A stretch of DNA of 37,405 nucleotides, taken from the NCBI GenBank assembly GCA_004297765.1, contig SCTZ01000001.1, positions 1-37,405 of the forward strand, in the 5' to 3' direction. The notes beneath the pieces are model-generated. The model had not been told where the DNA came from, made no database searches, and saw nothing but the letters and a program-made list of their open reading frames with translations. Shown here in pieces: positions 23,992 through 32,484 of the stretch; positions within the stretch are counted from its first letter, which is position 1; every line of letters starts with the position of its first letter. The position numbers were made by a program, and so were the translations under genes. Source of the DNA: Chloroflexota bacterium. Lineage in GTDB: Bacteria; Chloroflexota; Dehalococcoidia; FW602-bin16.

Positions 23992-25281
23992 TTAGTAGCC
24001 CGGCGCCCGCTCGAAGAAGCCGTCCTTCGGCTGGGCCACCTTGACCATGGTCAACTGATCAAGGGACATTCCGACGTGGTTGTCCTTCGAGAAAGTGAAG
24101 CTAGCACGCGCTCCATCGAAATTCTTAATCTCTTCCAGCCCGGCGGCTACCTTGGGCCCCTCGGTGCTCTGTGCCTTCTCGATCGCCATCTTCAACATAT
24201 AGACGATATCGTAGTGCCGTGGTGGATGTTGCAGGCTTTCCCGCAGCGGATTCTGGTTCAGCCGCTTAGCCAGCTTGTCCGCGAACTCCTTGGTCCTTGG
24301 GTGGACCGTCGTTTTGTCCGAATACGATTGCCGTGCGAAGCCATAGGCATACGCGAGCTTCAGTCCATCGGGGCCGACCCCGTCGATGATGGTGGCGTCC
24401 GCCAGACCCTCGTTCCCAAGGAATGGCACTTCCCAGCCCATTCCTTGAAGGGTCTTGAGGACGCGCACTGAATCTGCTCCCTGTGTGACGCCAATGACAA
24501 CCTGGGTGCCGGCCTTTCGGAGGTTGGTGAGCTGAGCGGTGACATCTTGGGTCCCCGACGCGTATAATTCGATTCCTGCCGGCTGCAGTCCCCCCCTCGC
24601 GTTGAGATGTTTCTTGATGTCGTCTATGCTCATATTGCCGAAGGCGGTGGATTCGGCGATAACCCCTATCTTTTGCGCTTTCGTGACCTCGACAGCATAC
24701 TGGACAAGGATCTCCGTTTGGAGGCTGGGGAGAGCTGCGGCGAAGAACGAATACGGATACTTCTGCGGATCGTTGAACCCAGACGAGCCCATGCCGATCA
24801 GCACAACCTTCTGCTCAGTCAAGTAGGGCTGGACCGCCTGGGAAGCCGAGCCTAACGTCACGCCGATGATAATCGTGACACCCTGCTTCTCCACCAATTC
24901 ATGAGCGGCGGTGAGGGCCTTGGTCGGATCTCCACCGTCGTCCCGAACGATCAGCTCAATCTTGCGTCCCAAGATCCCGCCGGCCGCGTTGATCTCATCC
25001 ACGGCCAGTTCGGCACCGAGCAACTGCTTGGGACCAATCGAGCCGATTGGCCCGCTGGAGGTTAAAATGGCGCCGATCTTGAGGGGCTCCTGCGGTTTGG
25101 CAGGTGCCGACGCCTTGGCGCTTTCTGCGGGCTTGCTGGCGGCAGGGCTGCCTGGCGCGGGATTGCTTGCCGCTGGACTGCCCGAGTTCTGGGCTGCGCC
25201 GCACGCGGTAACGGCGACCAGGAGGATCGCGGAAAGACAGGTCGCAATTGCCTTCCAGAGCTTGCGGTTGCTCGATAGCAT
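23992..25281 (-). CDS. Liv-type ABC transporter substrate-binding lipoprotein
   Basis: 429 residues. The signal peptide ends in the lipobox VTAC with Cys27, then an Ala/Ser/Pro/Lys-rich linker (about 30-65), then the Peripla_BP_6 fold (LKIGAILTSSGPIGSIG, VDEINAAGGILGRKIELIVRDDGGDPTKA). Such proteins bind branched-chain amino acids, amides, or aromatic and other organic acids. GGAGG lies 7 nt before the ATG. It is first in the operon that continues with the acyl-CoA ligase. The matching LivHMGF permease and ATPase genes are not in the window. It probably recognises the growth substrate of the island. Confidence 0.92.
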   Translation of the reverse strand: MLSSNRKLWKAIATCLSAILLVAVTACGAAQNSGSPAASNPAPGSPAASKPAESAKASAPAKPQEPLKIGAILTSSGPIGSIGPKQLLGAELAVDEINAAGGILGRKIELIVRDDGGDPTKALTAAHELVEKQGVTIIIGVTLGSASQAVQPYLTEQKVVLIGMGSSGFNDPQKYPYSFFAAALPSLQTEILVQYAVEVTKAQKIGVIAESTAFGNMSIDDIKKHLNARGGLQPAGIELYASGTQDVTAQLTNLRKAGTQVVIGVTQGADSVRVLKTLQGMGWEVPFLGNEGLADATIIDGVGPDGLKLAYAYGFARQSYSDKTTVHPRTKEFADKLAKRLNQNPLRESLQHPPRHYDIVYMLKMAIEKAQSTEGPKVAAGLEEIKNFDGARASFTFSKDNHVGMSLDQLTMVKVAQPKDGFFERAPGY

Positions 25282-25907
25282 GGCTGTTCCTCCATCCTGT
25301 CATCATTTCAGTTTCCAACCGCTGGACCTGAACAGTAGACGTGCGTTGGGAAGGTTGCGATTCTTCCCAACAGGTCTGCCAAACCTCGCTCCGTTCGTCG
25401 CCGTCCATTTGGGAGAGATCAGCCGGACATTTCTGTGGAATGACGTCGGTGCGCGACTCTCGGCGCCTCTCGGGCTTGCTACGCACCTATTCCCACGATA
25501 TCGATACACATCTAATATAGAATAGATAGTAGGCAAGCTAATGTCCATCCGATCCAGGTTCCATTTTTGTCAAGCTCTCCAAGCAATTGCGGACCGTATG
25601 CTATGTGACCTGGGTTCCATATACTTCGTCGCTGCGCCCACCAGCAGCGGACCCATGTGCACTCACTAGCACCAGTCGACCATACATCCACTCTGCTATC
25701 TCATCGCTCCTCAGAATGACAAACAGGCGTGGGAGCCATACAGCGAACGTTGGGTAATCTCGCGTCGCTAGCGGAACTGGTGCCGCTGATCATATGGCGA
25801 ATTCGCCAGCGTGAAAGAATATCTGCATGAAAGAGGATGGACACCATGCTAAAGTGAGAGCGGTCCTGGATAAGACCGGTTCCTGAATTAAGCTTCTGGA
25901 AACAGTC
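25282..25907. other. Intergenic region upstream of the catabolic operon
   Basis: About 620 nt without a supportable gene. An AT-rich patch at about 25500-25540 may hold the operon promoter, but no clean -35/-10 pair was found. A half copy of the TGTCATTCTGAG repeat end lies at 25711-25724. The rest shows nothing recognisable. Confidence 0.5.
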
Positions 25908-28838
25908 CTAGAGAGGCAATATCGCCTCTTCCTGTGCCGCTACGCCCTTCTCCAGCGCCCAGCGGAAGACGGCCAGGCCGTCACGCACACCAAGGACCCC
26001 GATCTTCCTGCGTATACTGTTGATGTGCCGCCGAAGCGTGTTGTCGGTGAGGTGAAGGCTGCGGGCGAGTTGCTCCCGGCGTGGACTTGGATCACCAGCC
26101 TCCTCCTGTCTCGAAGGGTGGCCCAAGGAGTAGTAATACTGGAGATAGTATTGAATGAAGATGTCGATCTCGCGCCAGGTCAGGCAGTAGCGGGTCCGCA
26201 GACGGGTCACTCCGCTGGAAGTAATCCAGGCATTGGAGAAGGCGGCGAGAATTCGGCTGCTGATCTCCTGGTCTTTGCAATGCCTCAAGACGAACGCCAG
26301 CGGCATTGCAGCGTCTCGCGACTGCTCTCCTAGCTCGCTCACGATCTGCTCGGTGTGTGGGCGAGGCTCAAGATGGGTGTCACGCGGGAAGGACAGGAAG
26401 ATCTGTGGATGCTCTCGTTCCAGACGGCGTTGGACTAGCGCCCGAGCGTAGCTTGGCAGAATACCGCGCCGCAGAGCCTCGGCGCAAAGCGAAGCAACAA
26501 CATCGGGATGCCACAAGAAGAAGTTGTGGAAGCCCTCAATCGCCGCGTATTCGAAAGCCTCGCTCAGACCCGAGACGCCTTTGTCTACTTCTCCGGCGAG
26601 AAAGCACCGGCGCGCTTGATGCAGTTCTACGCCCGCGAGGTGATAGCGTAAACCCAGGCGGGTGAACGTATCGGTCGCCCGAGCTAACAACTGCTCAGCC
26701 GCGCTCAGGTCGTTTCGTTGAAGCTCGATCGCCCCGAGGAGGGCCAGCAGCCGCGCCACGTTGCCTGGTGATGCCCCCGCCTCTGCCATCTGAAGCTGCC
26801 GTCTGGCTATGCCCGCGGCTTCGTCCATGCGCCCCTGGAGCAGCCAAAGATAGGACAGCTCCGTCTCACCGCGCAGAGACTTGTCCACGGACTGAAAGGA
26901 CTCCTCAGCATCCTCGAGCCGGTTCAGCATTGCCAGGGTTTCAGCCCTGGCAAGACCCACGGCGCTGCTTAGAGCCGGGTAACCGCACCTCTCGCCCCAT
27001 TCGAGGGCAACGTTGAGATCTTCCAGGGCGGTCTCCAGCTCGCCTCTAGCAGCACGGGCGGTCCCGAGCACGCAAAGCACGCTGGCTTGTGGCAGGTTTG
27101 TCACACCCCCGCTGCCAGTCGGGCACAAGCGCTGCGCTGCCTTGATGGCCTCGTTGATGCGCCCCCAGTGCAGGTATGCCCAGGAGAGGTGACGGATAGC
27201 CCGGAGCTCGGCGTTGCTGCGTGTCGCGGCGTCGGCAATATTGGCAATGCAGGCGATGGACTTCTCGGCGGCGGCGATTGCCTCTGAGAAGCGATCCTGA
27301 GCCGCGTAACTGACGGTGAGACCGGACCACGACTTCGCGGCAAGCACCACATCCCCTCCCTCGACAGCTAGATCCAGCGCTGCCTGCAATTGGCGATCGC
27401 TGTCCTCGAGGTTGCGCGTCAGGTAGCTGAGCGTTCCCAACTCGTACAGGAGCTTGGACTCCAGCTCGTGGTCGGGCTGCGGACCGGCCGCGGAGCGCGC
27501 ACGTGAGAGCACCTGGCGGGCCGGACACAAATGGCCCTGTAAGCTGAGGATGCGCCCCTTCTGGAGCAGCAACCAGGGATCAGACTCCATCACTGCCTTG
27601 GGCAACATATCTATCCAGCGCAGGACGGTCTCAACATTACCCGCGTGAATGGCCTTCGGTGCCCCCTTCCTGATCAGCGCGGCGGCCTCCGGCCAATCGG
27701 CGGACTCAAAGGCGTGATACAGCGCCGGCTCGACCAGATCCAAGCTGGAGAAGTACCGGACTGCAGTGTGGTGCAGCGCGGTCACTCCGGCCTCTCCAAT
27801 CCGCCTGCGTAGACGCGCCTGCAGAAATTCCTGGAAGAGCGAATGGTAGGTGTAGACCTCTTCCTGATCGCTAACCTGGGAGAGGAAGACGTGGTTACGA
27901 TGGAGGCGCTCGAGCATTTCGCGCGCGTGCGCAATTTCTAGGATCGCCTCGCATAGCGGCGGGGTTAGCTGTTGGAGGATCGAGGAGCGCTCCAAGAAGT
28001 CCTGAATGTAGCGCGGCTGCCCATCTACGATGCACTGGGCGAAGTAGTCGTATGTGGAATTGCGAGCCACGGCCAGATCCATCAGTTCCGCGATGTGGGC
28101 AGCCCCATGCTCAGAGATCTGCTCCCCGACCATGGGCAAAACCGCCGGCCATCCACCTGTCCGCGCGATAAGCTGATCTACCTGCTCCGCATCCACCGTC
28201 AGACCATGCTGGCGAGTCAGGAACTCCTGAACCTCGGTCTGGGTAAAAGACAAGGCCCACTCGCCCAGTTCAAGCAGCCCCCCGTACTGGCGCAGACGAG
28301 CAATACAGCTAAGCCTTGGCTGTGCACGGGAGGCGATGCACAGACGCACGTTGTGTGGCAGGTAACCAAGAAGAGTCTCAAGACAGGCGCTTGCACTGGA
28401 CGCACCGCTGGCGGTGTCGAAATCGTCGATAATCAACACCAGCTCGCGATCCGGGTCTCTTGCCAGCGCAGCCAACAGGGCGAACAGAGTCCTGCGCCAG
28501 GGTGCCGACCCTCTGCCAAACCAGCCCTCCGTTGCGACGGCTTCGTCCGGCAGACACCGGGCCGCCGCGGCCAGGAGACCACTGACCAGCACTACCGGGT
28601 CGGCATCGGACTTGTCCATTCGATACCAGATTGCGGGTTGACTCTGCGAGTTGATGAATGACGCCAGGAGCGTGCTCTTGCCATAGCCAGGCGCCGCGAC
28701 GACCAGGACGACCTTGCCCTCTTTCAGTCCGGCTGCCAAACGAGCAAAAAGTCGCTGCCGAGGGATGACATTGCGCCGCATCTCCGGCAGGAACTTAGTA
28801 ACGAGGATCGAGCTATCGGGGACCCGTTGCACAACCAT
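25908..28838 (-). CDS. MalT/LuxR-like STAND transcriptional regulator
   Basis: 976 residues. The N-terminal NTPase module has Walker A APGYGKST (49-56) and Walker B LVLIIDDFD, followed by winged-helix and arm segments as in MalT. A long middle region (about 380-800) consists of TPR-like helical repeats that would bind an inducer or partner. The C terminus carries a LuxR-type helix-turn-helix (TWREIDIF ... LARSLHLTDNTLRRHINSIRRKIGV), but with about 25 extra residues rich in Tyr, Gln and Pro between its first two helices. The ATG at 28838 follows AGGAGG by about 10 nt, and a GTG three codons earlier is too close to that site. It is a likely inducer-dependent activator of the adjacent operon, on the same strand 626 nt away. 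Confidence 0.88.
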   Translation of the reverse strand: MVVQRVPDSSILVTKFLPEMRRNVIPRQRLFARLAAGLKEGKVVLVVAAPGYGKSTLLASFINSQSQPAIWYRMDKSDADPVVLVSGLLAAAARCLPDEAVATEGWFGRGSAPWRRTLFALLAALARDPDRELVLIIDDFDTASGASSASACLETLLGYLPHNVRLCIASRAQPRLSCIARLRQYGGLLELGEWALSFTQTEVQEFLTRQHGLTVDAEQVDQLIARTGGWPAVLPMVGEQISEHGAAHIAELMDLAVARNSTYDYFAQCIVDGQPRYIQDFLERSSILQQLTPPLCEAILEIAHAREMLERLHRNHVFLSQVSDQEEVYTYHSLFQEFLQARLRRRIGEAGVTALHHTAVRYFSSLDLVEPALYHAFESADWPEAAALIRKGAPKAIHAGNVETVLRWIDMLPKAVMESDPWLLLQKGRILSLQGHLCPARQVLSRARSAAGPQPDHELESKLLYELGTLSYLTRNLEDSDRQLQAALDLAVEGGDVVLAAKSWSGLTVSYAAQDRFSEAIAAAEKSIACIANIADAATRSNAELRAIRHLSWAYLHWGRINEAIKAAQRLCPTGSGGVTNLPQASVLCVLGTARAARGELETALEDLNVALEWGERCGYPALSSAVGLARAETLAMLNRLEDAEESFQSVDKSLRGETELSYLWLLQGRMDEAAGIARRQLQMAEAGASPGNVARLLALLGAIELQRNDLSAAEQLLARATDTFTRLGLRYHLAGVELHQARRCFLAGEVDKGVSGLSEAFEYAAIEGFHNFFLWHPDVVASLCAEALRRGILPSYARALVQRRLEREHPQIFLSFPRDTHLEPRPHTEQIVSELGEQSRDAAMPLAFVLRHCKDQEISSRILAAFSNAWITSSGVTRLRTRYCLTWREIDIFIQYYLQYYYSLGHPSRQEEAGDPSPRREQLARSLHLTDNTLRRHINSIRRKIGVLGVRDGLAVFRWALEKGVAAQEEAILPL

Positions 28839-28931
28839 TGCGCTCACTCCTCCTTTGGCGATCCAGCCGCCGAGGTAGTGGCAGGGTTATTTCCTCCGGA
28901 TCGTTCCGGTGGTATCTAGAAGGGCGCCGCG

Positions 28932-29063
28932 CTAGTGTTCGACCACAGAGAAGACGCTATCTGTCATTCTGAGCGCCGCAGCGCGAAGAATCCGTATCCC
29001 CAGGGCGTGGATTCTTCGGCGTGCGCGCCTCAGAATGACAAGACCAGTGTGGTCGAACACTAG
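28932..29063 (-). mobile_element. 132-bp MITE-like element, copy 2
   Basis: Same length, same terminal inverted repeats and CTAG borders as the element at 6887-7018, but in the opposite orientation, with about four base differences. The near identity implies recent movement or ongoing gene conversion. Confidence 0.8.
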
Positions 29064-29097
29064 TATAGTGTGACCGATGAGTTGATGTGTATCCGCC

Positions 29098-29172
29098 GAA
29101 TCCGACCGATCTGTCCGATCGGACCGATCCGCACGTTTTCGCCTGTCAGGTCACGAGTGACAGAGCAGTGGA
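29098..29172 (+). repeat. Dispersed repeat, copy B
   Basis: Matches the reverse complement of 1636-1701 as blocks GAATCCGACCGATC, GTCCGATC, GCACGTTTT, TGTCAGGTCACGAGTGACA and AGCAGTGGA. It has an extra GGACCGATC unit. It lies 35 nt from MITE copy 2. Confidence 0.5.
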
Positions 29173-29516
29173 CCATGGCGCTGATGAGGACGCGTGTGAC
29201 AAAGGCATTCGCCACGCGGAATAGCGGCCAACATGAACACCGAGAGCGAGATCGCGTCTGCAAGATGAAGCCGTCCTCGCTGGTGTCCGGCTACAAGTAT
29301 ATCACAGAACACGGCTGAAGACCCTCCGCAAAGTCGCCACGCACATTGGAGCGACAATCCCGGCCGGTATACGGCAATCAGCACATCGATGGTCCCTTGC
29401 CACAGGTGACCGCTGGAGGAGTCCGCAACGGCGAAGAACTTGGGTCGTTAGAGAAGCTGCCAGATCGGCCACCGGCAACCTGGCTCATCACCGGGACCCG
29501 ACCTTGACTGACTCAG

Positions 29517-30803
29517 CTACGCCGCCTTGTGGCGGCGCCGTAGAAGGACCGTTGCTCCGGCGGCGACGATGACCACACCTCCACCCACCCCAGCTAGCAG
29601 TGGAACGTTGGTGCCGCTCGAAGTGCCCTGTGGTTGGCTGCCCAGAGGCGTCAGAGTGGGCACGCTCTGCGGCTGAGAGGTGCGGCCATGGGAGTTGCTC
29701 GTCTGCGCGGGAGGAGCGCCAATGCTGGCTCGCCAGCGGGCGTCCAATTCATCGGTATTGAAGCCGTAGACCTTGGTTAAAGCTTTGTCAGTAGTGCTAC
29801 CCTGCTTGAACACAGCTAACAGGTCGGCCATCTTGTCGATGCCGTACGTGTCGATCATGTAGGACACGATGCTCCAGGACTCCCCGTAGGATAGGTTTAC
29901 CAGCGACGGATCGCCTGGAAAGCTGGTGAGCGCGCGAACCGACAGCAGTCGGTTCTCCTTGATGGCGCGGTCGATCTCATTCTTGTACTCGGGCGTCATC
30001 TTCCCCTCGGACCACATGGCCAAACCCTCGTTGAGCCAGGTGGGAATCTCCGAGTAGGGACCCTCGGCCGCTGCGCCGACAATCATGTGCATGATCTCGT
30101 GGAACATGGTCTGCTTGACGCCGCTCTGGCTGCCCAGAAGCAGTAACACCTCCGGCGACAGCCGCACGCCGAGCGTGGTCGTGGCCGAATCGTACGTCTC
30201 GCTCTTCTTGGGAAGAGCGTCAGTCATGTCCGAGCGCGAGGCGTAGACGTAGATCTTGAGGGGACGTGTGTAGTTGACACGCAGGTCCGTCGATTGGGTC
30301 CGGACGGCCTCGGCCGCACCGGCCAGGAGGTCCTTAGCTTGGGACTCGTTGCTGTAGTAACGAACGGAAATACTACCCAGAGAAACCGACTGCCACTTGA
30401 AGCGGCCGTCTTCATATGTGAAAGTGACGGGATCTGTCTTGGTCTGGTTCCCGTTGGCATCCTCGATTTGCCAATAGTACGTGATATCGGTGCCGGGCGG
30501 GATGTACGACTTCTGGGCGTCGAAGCTGTACTGGGCTGAGACATCGGTTCCGGGCGTAAAACTCGGGCGTGCATAGCTGTTGGCGTCACCGCCAGATACC
30601 TTGTAATACAGCGTGACCTTCTCGATCTGGTTGGTGCCCCGGGCCTGAAGGTTGAAGACGATCTGAGTAGGGAACTTGGTCTGGTGGGAATCGGAGACGA
30701 CAGTGATCTCACCTGCCGCTTGCGCCGGGGCGGCCAGGTAGACCCCCGTGCTCAGAGTCAGAACGGCCGCCACCAGTAGGAGTGCGCGCGCTAACTTCTT
30801 CAT
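29517..30803 (-). CDS. Secreted, membrane-anchored gluzincin peptidase (peptidase MA-like)
   Basis: 428 residues. A Sec signal peptide (1 to about 29, ending APAQA-A) is followed by a beta-rich Ig-like region (about 33-130) and a zinc peptidase domain with HEIMH (235-239) and the third-ligand motif LNEGLA (Glu259). A low-complexity Gln/Ser/Thr/Pro/Gly linker leads to one membrane helix (about 402-421) and a basic tail RRRHKAA. The catalytic domain should face outside, tethered to the membrane. No LPXTG motif is present. The start is the ATG at 30803, immediately before the KKLARALLL signal start; the ribosome-binding site is weak. Substrate unknown. Confidence 0.88.
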   Translation of the reverse strand: MKKLARALLLVAAVLTLSTGVYLAAPAQAAGEITVVSDSHQTKFPTQIVFNLQARGTNQIEKVTLYYKVSGGDANSYARPSFTPGTDVSAQYSFDAQKSYIPPGTDITYYWQIEDANGNQTKTDPVTFTYEDGRFKWQSVSLGSISVRYYSNESQAKDLLAGAAEAVRTQSTDLRVNYTRPLKIYVYASRSDMTDALPKKSETYDSATTTLGVRLSPEVLLLLGSQSGVKQTMFHEIMHMIVGAAAEGPYSEIPTWLNEGLAMWSEGKMTPEYKNEIDRAIKENRLLSVRALTSFPGDPSLVNLSYGESWSIVSYMIDTYGIDKMADLLAVFKQGSTTDKALTKVYGFNTDELDARWRASIGAPPAQTSNSHGRTSQPQSVPTLTPLGSQPQGTSSGTNVPLLAGVGGGVVIVAAGATVLLRRRHKAA

Positions 30804-31009
30804 GGACTGTCCGCCATCCTCGCTATGATTACAGGGCCTCCCACTGCACCTGCTCGCTCTGGGGTAGACCACTATATCCTCCAGAGCCAGGTTGCCATTG
30901 CTCCAGACCCTTTGACTCTAGTTTACTCTAGTTTGGCTTATTTCTGTAGCTCAGCGATGGGCAGACAATGCACTTGTCTGGTCTCCCCTTTGGAATATTA
31001 ATCCTCCTG

Positions 31010-32413
31010 CTACTCGGCCGGCCGTGGCTGCGATGCAGATGCCGAAGGCGGGCCGATCCAGACGGTCTGGATGTTCACGAACTCGTGGATTCCAAACTCC
31101 GACAACTCGCGGCCGTAGCCACTGCGCTTGATTCCGCCGAAGGGAAGCCGGGGATCAGAGGCGACCAGACCATTCACGAAGACCGAGCCGGCCTGGATCC
31201 GGTGCGCTAGCTTTCGGGCATGTACGGTGTCGCGCGTCCAGAGGCTGGCCCCCAGACCATACACCGTGTCGTTCGCCATGCGGATGGCTTCGTCTTCGTC
31301 CTTCACTCGCACGATGGCGGCGACAGGGCCGAACGTCTCCTCACGAAACACGGGCATTTTCGGAGAGACGTGCGACAGTATCGTAGGGGCATAGAAATAG
31401 CCGCGCCGATCCAGACGCACGCCCCCCAACTCGACCTGAGCGCCCTGCGCGATGGATTCGCGCACCTGGCGCTCCAGGGCCTCGCGCAGGTCCCCGCGTG
31501 CCAGAGGACCGATCTCCGTCTGTGGCTCCAGCGGATCCCCTACCTGCAGCTCGGACACAAGCCGTTTGAAGTGCCGCTCGAACTCGTCGGCGATCTGCTC
31601 GACCAGGATAAAACGCTTGGCGGCTATGCAGCTCTGACCGGTGTTCTGGAAGCGCGCGACAACGCCGATGCGCGCGGCCGCCTCCAGATCCGCGTCAGCC
31701 AACACGATGAACGGATCGGAGCCGCCCAGCTCCATGACCGATTTCTTGATCCAGCGACCTCCGGCCGAGGCCACTCTGCTCCCGGTAGCGTCGCTCCCTG
31801 TGAGAGTGACAGCCGCCACGCGCGCATCCGCGATTACCGGCTCAACGGTCGAGCCCGGGATCAGCAGCGCGCGGAAGACGCCCGGCGGAAAGCCCGCATC
31901 CATGAAGATGCGCTCGATAGCCAGCGCGCACTGCGGCACATTCGAAGCGTGCTTCAAGAGAGCCGTGTTCCCGGCCATCAGGGCGGGTGCGGCAAAGCGA
32001 AACACCTGCCAGAAAGGGAAGTTCCACGGCATAACGGCCAGCACAACTCCCAGCGGCTCGAAGGCGACGTAGCTGTCCATGGCATCGGTCTGGACATGCT
32101 GCTCAGCCAAAAGGCGGCCCGCGTTTTCGGCGTAGAACGCGCAGTTCCAGGCGCACTTGTCGATCTCGGCCTCGGCCGCGCTGATCGGTTTGCCCATCTC
32201 CAGCGTGATCAATCGAGCCAGGTGTGGTTTCTGCTGTCGCAACTGGGCCGCCATCTCTCGGAAGAGCCGAGCGCGCTCTGCCAAGGTCGTGGTTCTCCAG
32301 CGTCCGAAGGCGCTATGGACCTCATCGATCGTCCGCTCCACCTGCTGTGGCTTGAACTCGTCAAAACTAGCCAGAACCTCTTCTGTCGCCGGGTTAATGG
32401 ACCGAATGATCAT
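31010..32413 (-). CDS. NAD(P)-dependent aldehyde dehydrogenase, succinate-semialdehyde type
   Basis: 467 residues. Catalytic Cys262 lies in GQSCIAAKRFI, general base Glu228 in MELGGSDP and oxyanion Asn131 in PWNFP. The GSDPFIVLADADLEAA region and the shorter N terminus match the Sad/YneI group of succinate-semialdehyde dehydrogenases, which oxidise succinate semialdehyde and similar short aldehydes to acids in the cytoplasm. GGAGG lies 5 nt before the ATG at 32413. Its start is separated from the ribonucleotide reductase stop by a G-rich palindrome. Family is certain; substrate is inferred. Confidence 0.92.
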   Translation of the reverse strand: MIIRSINPATEEVLASFDEFKPQQVERTIDEVHSAFGRWRTTTLAERARLFREMAAQLRQQKPHLARLITLEMGKPISAAEAEIDKCAWNCAFYAENAGRLLAEQHVQTDAMDSYVAFEPLGVVLAVMPWNFPFWQVFRFAAPALMAGNTALLKHASNVPQCALAIERIFMDAGFPPGVFRALLIPGSTVEPVIADARVAAVTLTGSDATGSRVASAGGRWIKKSVMELGGSDPFIVLADADLEAAARIGVVARFQNTGQSCIAAKRFILVEQIADEFERHFKRLVSELQVGDPLEPQTEIGPLARGDLREALERQVRESIAQGAQVELGGVRLDRRGYFYAPTILSHVSPKMPVFREETFGPVAAIVRVKDEDEAIRMANDTVYGLGASLWTRDTVHARKLAHRIQAGSVFVNGLVASDPRLPFGGIKRSGYGRELSEFGIHEFVNIQTVWIGPPSASASQPRPAE

Positions 32414-32427
32414 ACCAACCTCCGATC

Positions 32428-32484
32428 GGGGGCTGGGGGTTAGGGGTTGGTCCACCGGCCCCTAACCCCCAGCCCCCAGCCCCC
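32428..32484. repeat. G-rich palindrome with G-quadruplex motif at the nrdJ stop
   Basis: GGGGGCTGGGGGTTAGGGG (32428-32446) pairs with the exact complement ending at 32477. Read on the minus strand, 32459-32484 has four G-tracts (5, 5, 5, 4) with loops CT, CT and TTA, a canonical quadruplex pattern. It contains the nrdJ stop codon and encodes its last few residues (GLGAGG). Confidence 0.75.

Larger units (their letters stand above)
28839..29516. other. Gene-free stretch with MITE and dispersed repeat
   Basis: Between the STAND regulator and the peptidase there is no supportable gene. It contains MITE-like copy 2 and dispersed repeat copy B. The remainder (29173-29516) shows nothing recognisable, and its short open frames lack ribosome-binding sites. 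Confidence 0.6.

Noticed and set aside
25303..25548. 81-codon minus-strand frame upstream of the binding-protein gene
   Set aside because: No ribosome-binding site, no recognisable domain and an AT-rich start region likely to contain the promoter.
31220..32443. 407-codon open frame on the plus strand
   Set aside because: It is antisense to the aldehyde dehydrogenase gene, with no motifs and no ribosome-binding site.
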